From positions 153,699,088 to 153,763,087 of the forward strand of contig OY294067.1 in NCBI GenBank assembly GCA_958510875.1: a DNA stretch of 64,000 bases. The letters are read 5' to 3'. The notes under the pieces are model-generated. The model did not search any database. It had not been told where the DNA came from and saw only the letters and a program-made list of their open reading frames with translations. The DNA is from Endomychus coccineus. Lineage: Eukaryota; Arthropoda; Insecta; Coleoptera; Endomychidae. Positions 32,116-43,730 of this stretch are shown piece after piece. Made by a program: the position numbers and the translations under genes. Within the stretch, counting starts at the first letter, position 1. Each line of letters opens with the position of its first letter.

Positions 32116-32404
32116 TTACAATAACAATTTGGACAATTATTCGCCCAGAACTGTAATACAACCACCACAATACTATTCTCATATACCAGCAGCTACATTG
32201 AATGTGAATAATACACCTATGATGTCTATACATCAACCATGGTTCAAATCATCTTATCCTGATTTTGGAATGAATCAAGCTGTTAAATTCATGAATCCTC
32301 ATACCACACATCTTTCACTATCACCAGTGAGGTTTCCCACCAAACCAAATGCTCCAACTGTCAAACCAGATTACAGAGTTCCAAATATCTTCGAGCACCC
32401 TGTA
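32116..32404 (+). CDS. Host gene exon 3 (class II PI3-kinase-like)
   Basis: Acceptor AG at 32114-32115, donor GTAAGT at 32405. It enters in phase 2 and leaves in phase 0, continuous with exons 2 and 4. The 96 residues are Pro, Asn and Tyr-rich and disordered-looking (VIQPPQYYSHIPAAT, then HLSLSPVRFPTKP). No catalytic domain is visible. The lack of stops in an AT-rich region, strong splice sites and matching phase support a real exon. Confidence 0.65.
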
Positions 32405-33639
32405 GTAAGTAATACATTAATGTTTCGTTACTTTAATTTTCTTTTGTAATATATGATGATATTGGTAGATATCACAAGACAAAGATAGTTTACATTGTTC
32501 ACAATTACAAAGAAACAATAAGACAATATACTGGAGTGAATATCAGTATTAGAATATATCAATGTTTCTTTCTCATTTACATTGAGACAATATTATGAGG
32601 GTTACTTTGACAAAATTTCATGGACAGAATAGAATAATCTTTCAAATCCAATTTGGCAAAGGAAACCCTAGGGGTTTGTGTCATTTTTTTTTATACATTT
32701 TGATTTATCTAATTCAAATTATACTATATTTTCAGAGTATCAATTTAAACTAGAAACCAAGATGATGATGTAGATAATTATTTGTTCATTTTCATATTAT
32801 GCCTTAAACTCGTCATTGTTATTTTGAAAATTATAGATTTAGACAAGACACAAGGTTTCAACTTGTTCAAATTGCTTTATATAGGAACAAAGTTTTCTTG
32901 ATGTGATTTTCTGACAACGCAATAACTTAACTGAAATAAAACCCAATCCAATCGATTTCATTTTTGAAGGCGGATGTCGTGACGAAACCTAAATTGTGAA
33001 ATTGGATCAAGAAGCCTACCATGGCAGTAAACAATATGGATCCGGGTGTAACCTGATGAATTTATTATGGCATCTTACCACAGTAGACTGGTAGTGTTAC
33101 GTCACAACCCCACCTTTTACTGGCATAGATTCAAATTTCTATTTCAAACCTTTATCTAACTGGTTTTTATTCTTATATACATAAGGATCATATTCCATAC
33201 GTAACTCTTAGTAGATATTTACACTTCGTCCGTTGCATCTTTCACTTCACATCAATCATCTATAACCCCGTCTGGGCGTGACGTCACACTATCGGAGTTA
33301 ATTCTTATGACAGTGAGTGGTGGGGGTGTGACAACAGTATCGGAGTCTATTGAACAAATGTTAATCGCTTCGCTCCAATTCGGTTACTTAGTCACGGCCT
33401 ATTATATGTTTTGAATAGGATGACATTTTTGGAATTATCAAAAGACGATGTCAGAGTTCTATTATAAGCTCATTTAATAGTTTAGTTCGACTAATACTGG
33501 AATATTTCTGTAGAATCTGGAAACCTTATTTTCAACAGGACATTAATCACATTGAAAAATTTCATTGAAATTTTGTTACTTACATATTATTTGACCTAAA
33601 CATCAATAAAAACAATTATGAATACTCATCTTGATGGAA
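32405..33639. other. Intron sequence, nothing recognised
   Basis: Start of the 19.4-kb intron 3. Short GACGTCAC-like blocks occur near 33282, but no element boundaries or coding signal are seen. Confidence 0.4.
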
Positions 33640-33860
33640 AAATCTTGACTTCCGGATGGATTCCGCGTCACAATGGCTCGACTTGATGCCGACGTTTCGC
33701 CAACCGTTACAGGTGGCATCTGAAACCAGTTTCAGTTCAAGCCTCAAGCCTGCCCTGAAGATGTCACCTGTAATGGTTGGCGAAACGTCGGCATCAAGTC
33801 GAGCTATTGTGACGCGGAATCCATCCGGAAGCCAAGATTGTTCAAGAATAGCTATCCGCG
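33640..33860. mobile_element. Inverted-arm PLE-like unit, family C
   Basis: The arms face each other: a CTTCCGGATGGATTCCGCGTC block at 33650 and its complement near 33813, each with a CTTGATGCCGACGTTTCGCC or GGCGAAACGTCGGCATCAAG block. There is no ORF. Closely related units are at 52565-52805 and 53800-54000. Confidence 0.75.
33751..33793 (+). ncRNA. Hammerhead-like motif, family C
   Basis: UGCC (33751-33754), CUGAAGA, extra U, stem II with GUCACC and GGUUGGC arms (one mismatch, one wobble), GAA (3382-84 offset within 33782-33784), ACGU, C17 at 33789, then GGCA pairing with UGCC. The core is complete. The mirror arm on the minus strand (about 33690) has lost the first box. Confidence 0.52.
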
Positions 33861-35362
33861 GAAGTGAACTATTCAAGATACTCATCTTGATTGGATTTAC
33901 TAGGCTTAAAATCATAACTATTCGACGTGACAATAATTCCTTCATGTTAGCTCGTAGGGTGTTCAATAATGATTATTCTAAACTATTTAATGTTTTTAAC
34001 ATTAGAGTGCCAGGTTATCAGGCACACACACAGTAATGGTCTACTATCGGTTGAATTTCAACATAAGGTATATGGTATACATACTCCCATTAGCGATATT
34101 TCTAGGGCTGTTAATGCTCTTCCAGATTTTGCAGATATTTTCAATGTAGCAAAAGAAAACTAAGATGTATTTTATAATATTCCCAAATTTACTCAACACT
34201 TTGAATGTATTATTCAGGTTTTTCCCGATGTATACAATCAAATAAAATACATAATATATAAAGACAAGAAAAATTATTGTTTCCTTCAAAACAATTTTCG
34301 GATGGTGATTATCTGCGGTGTCGGCAGCTATTCACTGGTTTACCTGGTAATGTATATATCGTTTACAAACTAAATAATTTCATCATCAGATATTTTGTCA
34401 TGCAAACCATTCCTGTAAAGCATTTGAGACAATTTGGGTTCCTTGCTTTCCCAAATACTTTGTCAGACCCATCCCTCCTTCTCAACCTATTCGCTGGGCA
34501 ACATCTTTTATCCTTCCCTGAGATGAAAGACGCTACATTTCAACGTCAATCCTGAATTTTCTTCCCAATCTTGTCTGGATTAGAACCATATTCTTTCATC
34601 GTTCTTCTCAAACAGAAATATACAAAGAAAGATATCCGGAATATCTTTCCTAAGTATTGAGATCTGTAAATTGCACTAGTAATGGCAAAATTACAATACT
34701 GTTTTGTTGATTTTATTGACAGCCTTTGTATCATGCTAAATCAACATACATTTGGGCTATACAATTTAAAATTCCTCTATAAAGTATATAAGGGAGTGTC
34801 CTATGATGGCCACATCCAGCCTTTTTGTTGTTACATATTATTATGTACTTGTACGTTTATCCAATAATTCAAGTCTAACTATTCTGAGGTTAAATGTTTA
34901 TAATGCCAATTGTCAAAATTTTCATATCAAGAGCATGGATCCGCAGATTTTACATGAAAGTACATGGTTTCAGCTACCTTCCCTGAAAATTGTGAGACGA
35001 TCGAAGTGGCAGCAGCTGAGTTATGAATTTTTAAAGAAGTGACTTTTTTGAGTTTTTCGAGTTTTTTGCGCATGCAAAGCTAAATACGCTAGATATTCTG
35101 ATTTAATTGGATTCCTTGGAAAATTTGGGCTTTTCCAATTATGTTTTGGTCCTAAAAGTTCATTTTTACCGAAGAAATTTGATTTTGAATTTTTTGACTT
35201 TAAAATTGGCCAAATTTTTTTAATGGCCGATATATCCAAAATTTTATTTCCTATCGACCTGAAATTTTCAGGATCTTATTTTTTCGGTAATGAGAACCTA
35301 TCCCCAAAATGTGAACGAAATCGGAGATGTTGACCCATTGAGCGTTGCTGTTCTGACGTGGA
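33861..35362. other. No gene seen
   Basis: AT-rich. Several 60-90 codon ORFs on both strands lack domains. 35040-35330 is a T-rich, repeat-like stretch without a recognisable class. Confidence 0.4.
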
Positions 35363-35398
35363 ATGACTCATATTAACACTTATGCTTTATATTTTCTC

Positions 35399-35440
35399 GT
35401 CTTTACGTACGTTTCGGTCTCACGACCATCATCAGAAGTT
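35399..35440 (-). ncRNA. Hammerhead-like motif, core intact
   Basis: Minus strand: AACUU (35440-35436), CUGAUGA (35435-35429), extra U, stem II GGUC/GACC with loop GUGA, GAA (35415-35413), stem III palindrome ACGUACGU, A17 at 35404, then AAGAC. Stem I pairs over three bases here (AAG/CUU) and over five in the consensus of its relatives (AAGAC/GUCUU at about 13120). Confidence 0.6.
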
Positions 35441-35626
35441 TTATAATGTCTAAAAGTGGATTACTTAAAACTAATTGTCTTACACAAAGCGTCCGAGGTG
35501 TTACAATTTGGATTATTCCTGTTTCTGTTCTTTTCGGCGACGTGGGCATTTTAATTGAAATTGGTGCGATAAGGACGCTTTGTGTAATACAATTAGTTTT
35601 AAGTAATCCAGTTCTAGACATAATAA

Positions 35627-35668
35627 ATCTTCTGGTGATGGTCGTGAGACCGAAACGTACATAAAGAC
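35627..35668 (+). ncRNA. Hammerhead-like motif, decayed partner
   Basis: Mirror copy of 35399-35440. CUGGUGA replaces CUGAUGA at 35632-35638 (an invariant A is now G) and stem III reads ACGUACAU, so it should be inactive. Stem II is unchanged. Confidence 0.5.
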
Positions 35669-35720
35669 GAGAAAATATAAAGCATAAGTGTTAATATGAC
35701 CTATTTCCCGAGAATTTATA

Positions 35721-36409
35721 TATAACTAATATGTTGATATCATTTTTATTTGTAACTTCTGTTAGGTACTCGAGTGTCAAATAATATTTGAATACCGCCT
35801 GAAGGTGGCGCAATAACGCTGTAACTCGTAAATCAACACAGTGTTTAATTTTACAATATGGATAAAATTTCATATCACATAGTAAATAAAGGTGTAACGA
35901 TAGAATTTTTTGAATAATTTTTAATTAAATTCATCTTCATAAGTATAAAATTATTATGAAGTAAATGATACATTCCTACTTGTTATATTTTTTAAAAATT
36001 GAGCTAAAAAAAAGTATCCGGAATTTACTTGCTTCCAAATGAATTTTTTATGTCGCAACACTGGTTATCACAAAATGTTCAATAACCCTCCCTTTTGTTT
36101 TTCTAAAATAATTTATTTAAAGCCAGAGTTGTCTATCGAAATGACACATCCCACCCATCAACTTCAGAACTAACTGAGTTTATATTCCGAATAAGTACAA
36201 TAAGAGGAGAATTCTGTCACTGTTTGTACGATGAAAGCTAAAGCGACTCTAGGTCTAGCATCTTATTTTCAGTGTTTTATTGTGTTTGGGTTATTATATA
36301 CCACCTAACCCTGCCGTTGTGTAATCATGTACGAAGTAGAATTTTCGGGGATGGGCTTCCAAATGTTGGGAAGGTAATATCCTGAGTCACAGTTTAGATT
36401 ATTTTTTTA
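35721..36409. other. No gene seen
   Basis: AT-rich, no repeat class or coding signal supported. Confidence 0.4.
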
Positions 36410-36600
36410 TGTCTTATTTTCAAATAATTTCTCCCATTATCACATAACGGATCAAATTTCCAAAATCTTTAAAAAGCACAATATTTTTACTCTTTTTTTC
36501 TACACTTCCAAACCTATCAAAGATCCCCTTCCTCCTCTTCATTTAGAAGGTGTTTATAGCATTCCCTGTTCTTGCGGTAAAGTCTACAAAGGCTTGGCAA
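36410..36600 (+). pseudogene. PLE fragment: RT-EN linker and start of GIY-YIG
   Basis: The plus strand encodes HITDQISKIFKKHNIFT, then PIKDPLPPLHLEGVYSIPC and SCGKVYKGLA, the typical run into a PLE GIY-YIG nuclease with a CxC pair. It is cut off near 36600, where a minus-strand LINE fragment begins, so that LINE probably inserted here. Confidence 0.7.
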
Positions 36601-36890
36601 ATAAATGAACTATTTTCTTAACAGTTGAAGCATGTTGATCATTTCTAAACATGTTGCTAGGAATTCCTGGATCTAGCAAACCGCTGAAAGACTTAGTGTT
36701 ACCTGAAATGGGGTTTGCAATGTTATCTATGTAATTCTGATGGGCATTTTCTATTTCGTCGTTAGTGAGTTCTCGGAGAGAACTAAATATCATGTAGTAA
36801 TTGAACTCGTTGGTTTCTTTAAATCGTTTATGTGCACCTTCTTTTTGTTTTGTTAATGATGAATGTGTTCGCCATACCATTTGGAATAAA
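36584..36890 (-). pseudogene. Non-LTR retrotransposon fragment, endonuclease-RT linker
   Basis: A 98-codon minus-strand frame with NYIDNIANPISGNTKSFSGL and then VKKIVHLFAKPL. It resembles the segment between endonuclease and RT of jockey/RTE-type LINEs (NPK-FW motif followed by a helix ending in FA). Neither catalytic domain is present. Assignment by pattern only. Confidence 0.5.
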
Positions 36891-38469
36891 TAACTTAATT
36901 CATATAAAGTTACATTTTGCTACTAGCTTAATTTCTTGAAAATATATTATAATTTAAAGTATACCCCCTTACATTATGATGATATGTATTCCAATTGCAG
37001 CGAGCGAAGTTTCTTTGGCTTGACTCAAACAGGACTATACTACCAAATTTTGCATGTAGATAGTTTTGACATAACAAAGTAGAAATTTGTCTTAAACTCG
37101 AAATATTACTCCATAGTGTAAGATGTGCTGCATATCTATACGGACCCCTGGTTTCATCTATAGTAATTAAGGTAGTTACAAATAAAACGAGTTTATATAT
37201 ATGTTTTATGTTGCACAATAATATATCCAAAACATTATTTTACTATTAAGTGGACTTCACAATTACCTCTGTAGATCAATTTAATTTGGTATTCCCCTGA
37301 AATAATTCTGTTTCTCCTATAAAACTATAACCCTTATATTACAAAATACCTTGGAATCAAATAATTCATTTTAGAATCATAAAATGTGAATAAAACACAA
37401 ATTTACAAACTTATTTACAATTGTTTCACTGACCAATAGCATCGTGAAAATGAGTTATTAACGTATTCTGAGGACGCCATGTGTAATGAAACAATTTGTC
37501 ACTATATAATTATTAAAGTGGTAATTTGTGTTCAATTCGCATTTTCCTATTACATTTGAACGAATGTACCCGTAGTAAACAAATACACTCAAGTATAATT
37601 CATATTTGTTAAGATAAGGACCACTTATAGATTTGATTGAAATCAATATCAGCGACGAGATTTACCTGTAAAATATATCTGCTACATATCCGCAATTAAT
37701 TCCAATAAACATCGCGTACATTTAAATTTCATTTTATATAGAAAAAGTAAAATTTAGAATCTTTAACACCTTATTATCTATTGTAGGTCAATTGTCAATG
37801 TTCAAAATAAACTACGTGAACAATTATTTACATTTTTATCACGGTATATTTTATCTTCAAACTTCTTAACGACTAGATAAAATGAAAGATTGATAATTAA
37901 CATTCCACCAATTATTTAATTTAGATTAATCTATCAGTATAATAGTATCAAATAGATATCACTTCATATATGAAATAAAGCGGACATTTAAATTCCCCAA
38001 AATGTATAAAAAATATATTGATTTGTTCAATTTATTTATCTAATATCTTATTTTCAGTGAATCAGTATATTTTAGTGTCCGTGTGTGCGTGGTGGTGTGT
38101 GTTTTTTCTTCAAATTTTAACTTATTTCGGCTCCAACTATTGGTAATTAGATACATGTAGTCTCATTATATTGGTAAACCACGAGTGAGATTATGGAGTG
38201 AAGTATGTATTTTATTTGGATGTAATATTATCAGGAAACATTTTGAACTAAAAAATTGATTTGGCATGGTTGGTCGGCCCATCGGCTATTCTAAGAATTT
38301 ATACAATACAATAATACCACTTCTATTCTACTAGAAAATATCAGTTTTCAAAGAATTATCAGTATATTATTGTGAGGATTTATAGATATTTCAATTAGTG
38401 TTCTGATGATACCAAGTACATAAACATTTTCGTAATACAATATTGAAATATTCATAATTCAAGACATAC
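36891..38469. other. No gene seen
   Basis: AT-rich intron-like sequence. ORFs at 36928-37230 and 37458-37646 have no domain. Confidence 0.4.
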
Positions 38470-38608
38470 CTAATTCTGCGGTTTCCTCAATTTCCATTTG
38501 CTTATGAATCACCTTCTCGTCTGACAACTTGTCCAGCTTCAAGTCTTGATACACACCCAAACCTTCAAGGTTATCGAAATATACCAAACGTCGGGCAAAA
38601 CGATACAT
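38470..38608 (-). CDS. Coding exon of an unidentified gene, antisense inside host intron 3
   Basis: Minus strand. ATG at 38608 opens 46 codons without a stop, ending at 38470 in phase 1 before a good donor (G then GTATGTC at 38469-38461). The peptide begins MYRFARRLVYFDNLEGLG and includes VYQDLKLDKLSDEKVIHKQM and an acidic end EIEETAELG. Base composition is less AT-rich than the surroundings, and codons such as CTG, GAC and AAG are common, unlike chance ORFs here. No transposon motif is visible. It could be the first coding exon of a nested gene, or an internal exon whose acceptor is the weak TATAG just upstream. I do not recognise the protein. Further exons would lie at lower coordinates but none was found with confidence. 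Confidence 0.5.
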
Positions 38609-39837
38609 TGTTCTATAGCAACTTACATGCTAGTCACAGTTTCGTGTGATAACATTTGGAGTTGTATGATGTCTACTGTTTCCGAAATCTAGACTACCAG
38701 TGAAGTAGAATTCAATATTAAATAGGAGGCATGTAGTTGTCACATTAATATTAATATGTAACGCTATTATTGAAGCATCAATAATAAATTTATTATATTT
38801 CGCAAGCGTTGTTTGCATTCATCATCATTCATCAATCAAATCATGAACCTAATCATCACAAAACAAGCAATGAAACAAGAGTGAACATTCTCTTAGAACC
38901 TTCAATAAACATACAAATTTAAATAAGATAAGAATTAGGCAGTTCAAAAACCTCTTGCAGGTCGCGAGAAAATTTGGTTATGAATAGCTGACACGTTTTA
39001 ATATTATTGCATCAGAACCGCTTCATAAATATAATGCTTTCAAATGTAAGAAATTGGTCAATTTTATCTTGGGGAATTTTCGTTTTCGTTTTAAATAAAA
39101 TCAATGATCGATAGAAAAGGATAAATTATTGTTTTATAAACGTAATCTCTATTTTTTCAAATCCTGAGTTTTTGAGACGATGTACGGTAAAATACTTTAA
39201 TTAATAATAGACAAAAGGAAAATAATCCCCGAACTTCAGTTTCATAACAAATACGGAACAATAGGACAATTACATAGACTGGCTAATCAAATAAAGAACT
39301 TGAATTACAAAATAATACCGTTTCACCGCCTTCTTCGAAACATTCCAAGTTACGACAAGGTGGGCGCACAGGATTGCATGTCACTAAAGAAGCATTTAAG
39401 TTTCAGCTCCTACTGTCTTATCTGTCAGATATACCTTCTTGATGGAGCAACATACACTGATTAAACTCAATATATTCAGAATTCAGGCGTTCCCCAAGGA
39501 ATTGTGTTTGAACTGATACCAATATTATATCTTCTTTATAACGCAGACTTACCACCGTAGTTACTTGTACTAGTGATACAGCTGTATTAAAATCTCATAA
39601 CGATCCTGCATCTGCAAACGAACTTCAACAAGAGCCAGAACTGACAAAGAAATAGTAAGCGTCTGCGGATACACTGGCATAGCGGCTTGTGAATATATTG
39701 AATTTCATGTTGATTTTGCTTCTGTCAGTGCTTCTAGCCTCGATTCCATATACTTTTGTAACAATTGTGATACAAATGAATATAGGAATATATTCATTTA
39801 TTTCTTGTTGGCTTTGTCAGATAATGATAAGGTCTAT
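38609..39837. other. No gene seen
   Basis: AT-rich, no element recognised. The 62-codon minus-strand ORF at 38630-38818 has no domain. Confidence 0.4.
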
Positions 39838-39926
39838 CTAGTCTAGATCGATGTATCGATGTATAATCGATCCAGACTAGAGAGACCTCACCATTGGTTC
39901 GGTTCGTCATTTGGCGCACTCAAGTA
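39838..39926. repeat. Hairpin and target repeat left of the mariner
   Basis: TCTAGTCTAGATCGAT pairs with ATCGATCCAGACTAGA across 39838-39885. The following TTCGTCATTTGGCGCACTCA (39903) recurs as TCGTCATCTGGCGCACTCA near 41375. Confidence 0.65.
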
Positions 39927-41178
39927 CGAGGGTCATTTGAAAAGTTTCCGGCCTTACCGGCAAAATGTCATGGTGCATTCAAGTTCTCTTGCTAACCAAT
40001 AGATGGTCTTTACATATGTATGCCATAAGAATGTCAAGTCATTCCGATCAGTACAAAACACATGGTACCCTTCCAAAGTTGACAGGTTACGTTTGTTAAC
40101 GACAATGGATAAAATCGAGTATCGCGCGGTGATAAAGTTCCTGTATTTGAAAGGGAAAAAAACTCGGAAGTGAGAGAAGATTTAGACTCCGTGTATTTAC
40201 AACCGTGAAACATTGGGTGGCTGAGTTCAAACGCGGCCGTACAAGCATTTTTAACGATGAACGTTCTGGACGTCCAAAAACTGTTTCTACGGAAGATATC
40301 GTCAGTTTAGTGCACACAACCGTGATGGAAGATCGCCGATTAACCATTAATGAAATTGCTGAGGCTTGTGGGATATCAACTGAACGGGTGCATAAGATTT
40401 TACATGAAGATTTATGCATGAGAAAATTATCCGCGATTGGTACCGCGTTTGTTGACGATCGACCAAAAGCACGTATGGATGGACATGTCGCGCGAAACTC
40501 TTCAGCTGTTCCAAAAGAATCCTACCGAGTTTTTGCGCCGATTAATTACTGTCGACGGAACCTGGATCCATCACCATACTCCGGTGACAAAACAACAGTC
40601 AATGCTGTGGATTGAGGTGAGGGAACCAGCTCCGAAGAAGACGAAGGTCGTTCTTTCTGCCGGAAAAGTGATGGCGACAGTTTTTTGGGACAGTCATGGA
40701 GTAATTATGGTTGATTACCTTCAAAAAGGTAAGACCATTAACAGACCCTATTACGCTGCGTTGCTGGACCAATTGAAGACGGAACTCAAGAAGAAACGAC
40801 CACACTTGGCGAGGAAGAAGGTGTTTGTTTCATCAGGACAACGCGCGAGTCCACACGTGCATGTTCGCAATGACGAAATTGGACGAATTGAAGTTCGAAT
40901 TGCTTCAACACCCACCCTACTCACCAGACCTAGCTCCGTGTGACTTTTTTTTATTCCCCAACTTGAAAAAATTTCTGGGTGGGAAAAAATATTGGTCAAA
41001 TACCGAGGTTGAAGAGGCAGTAAACCTGTATTTTTCAGGTTTACATAAAGAATTTTTTTCTGATGGCCTGAAGGGTTGGGAAAAGCGTTTGACCAAATGT
41101 ATAGACTTGCGTGGAGACTACGCGAGAAATAAATTTTTGTTTGGCTTGAATTATGTGTTTTTCTTTAAAAGGCCCTAA
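39927..41178 (+). mobile_element. mariner element lacking its 3' inverted repeat
   Basis: The left end CGAGGGTCATTTGAAAAGTT follows a TA at 39925-39926. The expected complement is not found after the transposase. The flanking repeat resumes at 41179 right after the stop codon, so the 3' end appears to be deleted. Confidence 0.75.
40105..41178 (+). pseudogene. mariner transposase (DD34D), frameshifted
   Basis: Cut-and-paste transposase of the mariner family; 358 codons across all frames, close to the usual 345. The start at 40105 reads MDKIEYRAVIKFL. After a frameshift near 40165 come the HTH and linker WVAEFKRGRTSI and SGRPKTVSTEDIV, and a second HTH. A shift near 40430 leads to RRLITVDGTWIHHHTP with the first Asp at about 40554. 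A further shift near 40825 gives HQDNARVHT (second Asp at 40837) and PYSPDLAPCDFFLF (last Asp at 40942), exactly 34 residues apart. The tail GLKGWEKRLTKCIDLRGDY is typical. At least three frameshifts make it inactive, but every catalytic residue remains. Confidence 0.94.
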
Positions 41179-41560
41179 AGATGGCGTTAGATATTTTTGC
41201 TCTTTTTACATGTTGTTAGTCGGTTATGTATACCTTCAACCGAGTGATTTTTCAGTAAAATTACGGACTTACTCGTTCTTCTAATGAGCTCTATGGGAGA
41301 GCGTAACTGGTGTATAGATCTATTCATTTGTAATGTTACTGATCATATTCATTTCATCTCAATTTGGTTTGGTGTCGTCATCTGGCGCACTCAACTAGTC
41401 TAAAATTCCTCGTAACTTTTGTAATGTTCGAGAAATCAGTCAATATCGTATATTGTTTGCTTTCTTAGTGGGAAATCTACTTGTAGATGGCGTTAGGAAT
41501 TTTTTATCTCTACCATGCTGTTAATCGGTTATGCATGCCTTCAAAGGAGTTTGAAATGTT
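41179..41560 (+). repeat. Imperfect direct repeat of the mariner target region
   Basis: 41179-41250 (AAAGATGGCGTTAGATATTTT, then TTGTTAGTCGGTTATGTA) resembles 41490-41560, and 41360-41393 resembles 39895-39924. The mariner target therefore exists a second time, uninterrupted, immediately downstream. Confidence 0.65.
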
Positions 41561-41934
41561 ATTGATTGATCTGGGCTAGAGAGACTTCAACCCTTTACTT
41601 TTGCTTCCAGTAGCGTAGATTCAAAACACAGCGGCAACGTTATCACAGGCTAGTTTATTAAATTTTTCTCATCTTAGTTTGTTTAATTTTTCGTAAGTTA
41701 GTTTGTGAAATTTTTACAGGTTACTTTATTGAATTGAGTTAGTAGGTCATTTAAAAGTTTGTATTATTCAAGTGTAGTACACTCCCGAGCAGAGCATTCG
41801 CCAAGTGTTGGGCTTAGCTCCGACTTGTATTCGCAGACGCTTGTAAAGAAATAGTGCATTGAAGCCAATGAACTGAGAAACCTTTGTCTTGCGCAGATGA
41901 ATATGCCTACCCGACTCTTAACAACTACCAACTG
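41561..41934. other. No gene seen
   Basis: Includes GATCTGGGCTAGAGAGACTT near 41568, resembling 39873-39892. Otherwise AT-rich. Confidence 0.4.
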
Positions 41935-42130
41935 AACATGTTAAATACATCGGCATACATTTGAACCGGCAGCATATATTCATCAAGCACAACCAGTTGA
42001 GACTTGATATTAGTCAAATCTGTTGGCCGCAAGTAGAAACTATCCCTGGATAACAAGGTAAAATGCAAGATCATCCGTAAGCCCATCTGGACTTATGTAA
42101 TTCAACTTACTCCTGACCAAATGTTCCAAT
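41935..42130 (+). pseudogene. jockey-like RT thumb fragment
   Basis: In shifted frames it encodes VKYIGIHLNRQHIF, then HNQLRLDISQICWPQVE, DNKVKCKII and RKPIWTYVIQL. This is the order LGIxLDxxxxW, LxxLYWLLG, NKxxIY, LKPIWTYGIQLW of jockey-clade reverse transcriptases. It is short and heavily mutated. Confidence 0.6.
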
Positions 42131-42194
42131 ACAAGGTATTGTGTCACTATTGATAAGAAATAATCACCGTTATCCACTAAAAATACTATTGAAG

Positions 42195-42236
42195 TACTGA
42201 GGACATTTCGGCTACCATGTAGCCATCATCAGAGTA
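42195..42236 (-). ncRNA. Hammerhead-like motif, family B
   Basis: Minus strand: UACU (42236-42233), CUGAUGA (42232-42226), extra U, perfect stem II GGCUAC/GUAGCC with loop AUG, GAA, stem III AUGUCCU (one change from the palindrome AGGUCCU), C17 at 42199, AGUA pairing with UACU. The core bases are intact. Confidence 0.57.
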
Positions 42237-42779
42237 AACTAAATAATAAATCAAAATATGCCTGTTTAAATACTATTTGGGGATAATAATGTAAACAATG
42301 GTTTACCCTCAGCTGGAGATAAATCGGAATTTAATAAATTGTTTTTTTTTTATACATTTCCATCCCTTCTAAATTACCTAGATGTTTTGTAAATCCCGGA
42401 TCAATTGTGAGTCGTGTTAAAATTGCTATGTGTAACGGGATTTCTTAAAACAAATTGTATCAAGCACAAAGGGTCCTTATCGCATTAATGCCAATTAAGA
42501 ATGCCCACGTCGCCGAAACGAACAGAAACCCGAGTAGTCGAAATTGTAACACATTAATGCTTCAAGTTTCGATGTCATCTCATGCAATGTTTGAATAATA
42601 CGCTCAAGTATTCACTTTCGAACCAGACGTTAAAGATTTCTGAGGTAATAGGAAAAGGTTGTCAGACCTAACTAGAAATATTGCTATTTCAGCATTCTAC
42701 CTAATATACTTCTAACATTATAAAGACGCATGTAGGGATTTGCAAGGTTTTTAATTAATTAAATTAGTATAAATTTGAT

Positions 42780-43730
42780 TATTAATTGGTTTCTTTAGTT
42801 AAAATTTTAACATTTTTGTAATCGAATTGACGGTTATAATCAAAACAATGTTCAGCAAGAGCGGTGGAATTTTTTTTTCTAGTACTATACTTATGACCAT
42901 ACATTCTTTTTTGTAAATATTTTTTAGAGATTCCTGTATAAGTCCCATCGCAATCTAAACAATTTAATGTATATACTGTGTGGGTTTGTTTATCTTTAGT
43001 TTTAGAGGTTTTAGATTTGAAAAATATTTACCAAGACAGTTTGTAGGTTTATGCGCAACATTTATATCATACTTTTTTAAACATTTTTTAATTTTGTCTG
43101 AGGTCTCCGGGATGTATGGTGATGTTATAAAATAATCTATATTACCCTTTATATTATTTATATATGACGTACCATTATAGATTTTGTTTATTCTTTCTTT
43201 AATTATGGGGTTGAAAAATGTTCTTGGGTAGCCGTTCATTTCCAGTTTATTACGAACTATTTTCAAGTTTTTGGGACGGTCCTTTGGGTGGGACAATTTA
43301 ACAGCGCTATCTGTAAGGCTGTTTATAACCGTTTTTTATGAGATGTTGATGCAACTGCATTAAAGTGAAGCTATCGTTGAGACCAAACATTTTTAGTAAA
43401 CCACGATGTTTTTATTTTTCCGTCTGAATTATGCCTAATGTACATATCTAGGAAATTTAAGTCTTTGTTTGTTCACTTCTATTTCACAAGTAAATTGAAG
43501 TTTACAGTGGAAATTGATAAATTTATTAATAACGTACTGAATTTTATCATTAGGAACATACATTAACCAATCAGCTACATACCGTTTAAAGAATACGGGT
43601 TGAAAATCTAATGAATTTATTACAGATTCCTCTAGGCATTCCATAACTAGGTTAGCAATTTTAGCTGAAATAGGAAATTCCATTGCTGAGTCCAATATTT
43701 GTCCAAAATATTGCTCACCTTATCGAAAAT
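42780..43730 (-). pseudogene. PLE copy 3 RT-EN protein, broken
   Basis: The stretch 43695-43435 is RT motif B to C: MEFPISAKIANLVMECLEE and FFKRYVADWLMYVP. The catalytic YVDD-like box has become YVAD, losing an Asp. The stretch 43296-42964 gives the thumb and linker, KERINKIYNGTSY and YIPETSDKIKKCLKKY. The GIY-YIG part (about 42975-42790) survives only in shifted frames (CLDCDGTYTGIS-like, QKRMYGHKYS-like). Nearly the same sequence is found in PLE copy 1. Dead copy. Confidence 0.85.

Larger units (their letters stand above)
35363..35720. mobile_element. ORF-less inverted-arm unit of PLE family A with two opposed hammerhead-like motifs
   Basis: The left arm from about 35363 and the right arm to about 35700 are inverted copies (the AACACTTATGCTTTATATTTTC block and its complement near 35672). 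The middle carries the GGCGACGTGGGCATT block seen in PLE tails. The motifs point outward. Confidence 0.8.

Noticed and set aside
40205..40805. Overlapping ORFs on both strands within the mariner
   Set aside because: Fragments or shadows of the single frameshifted transposase.
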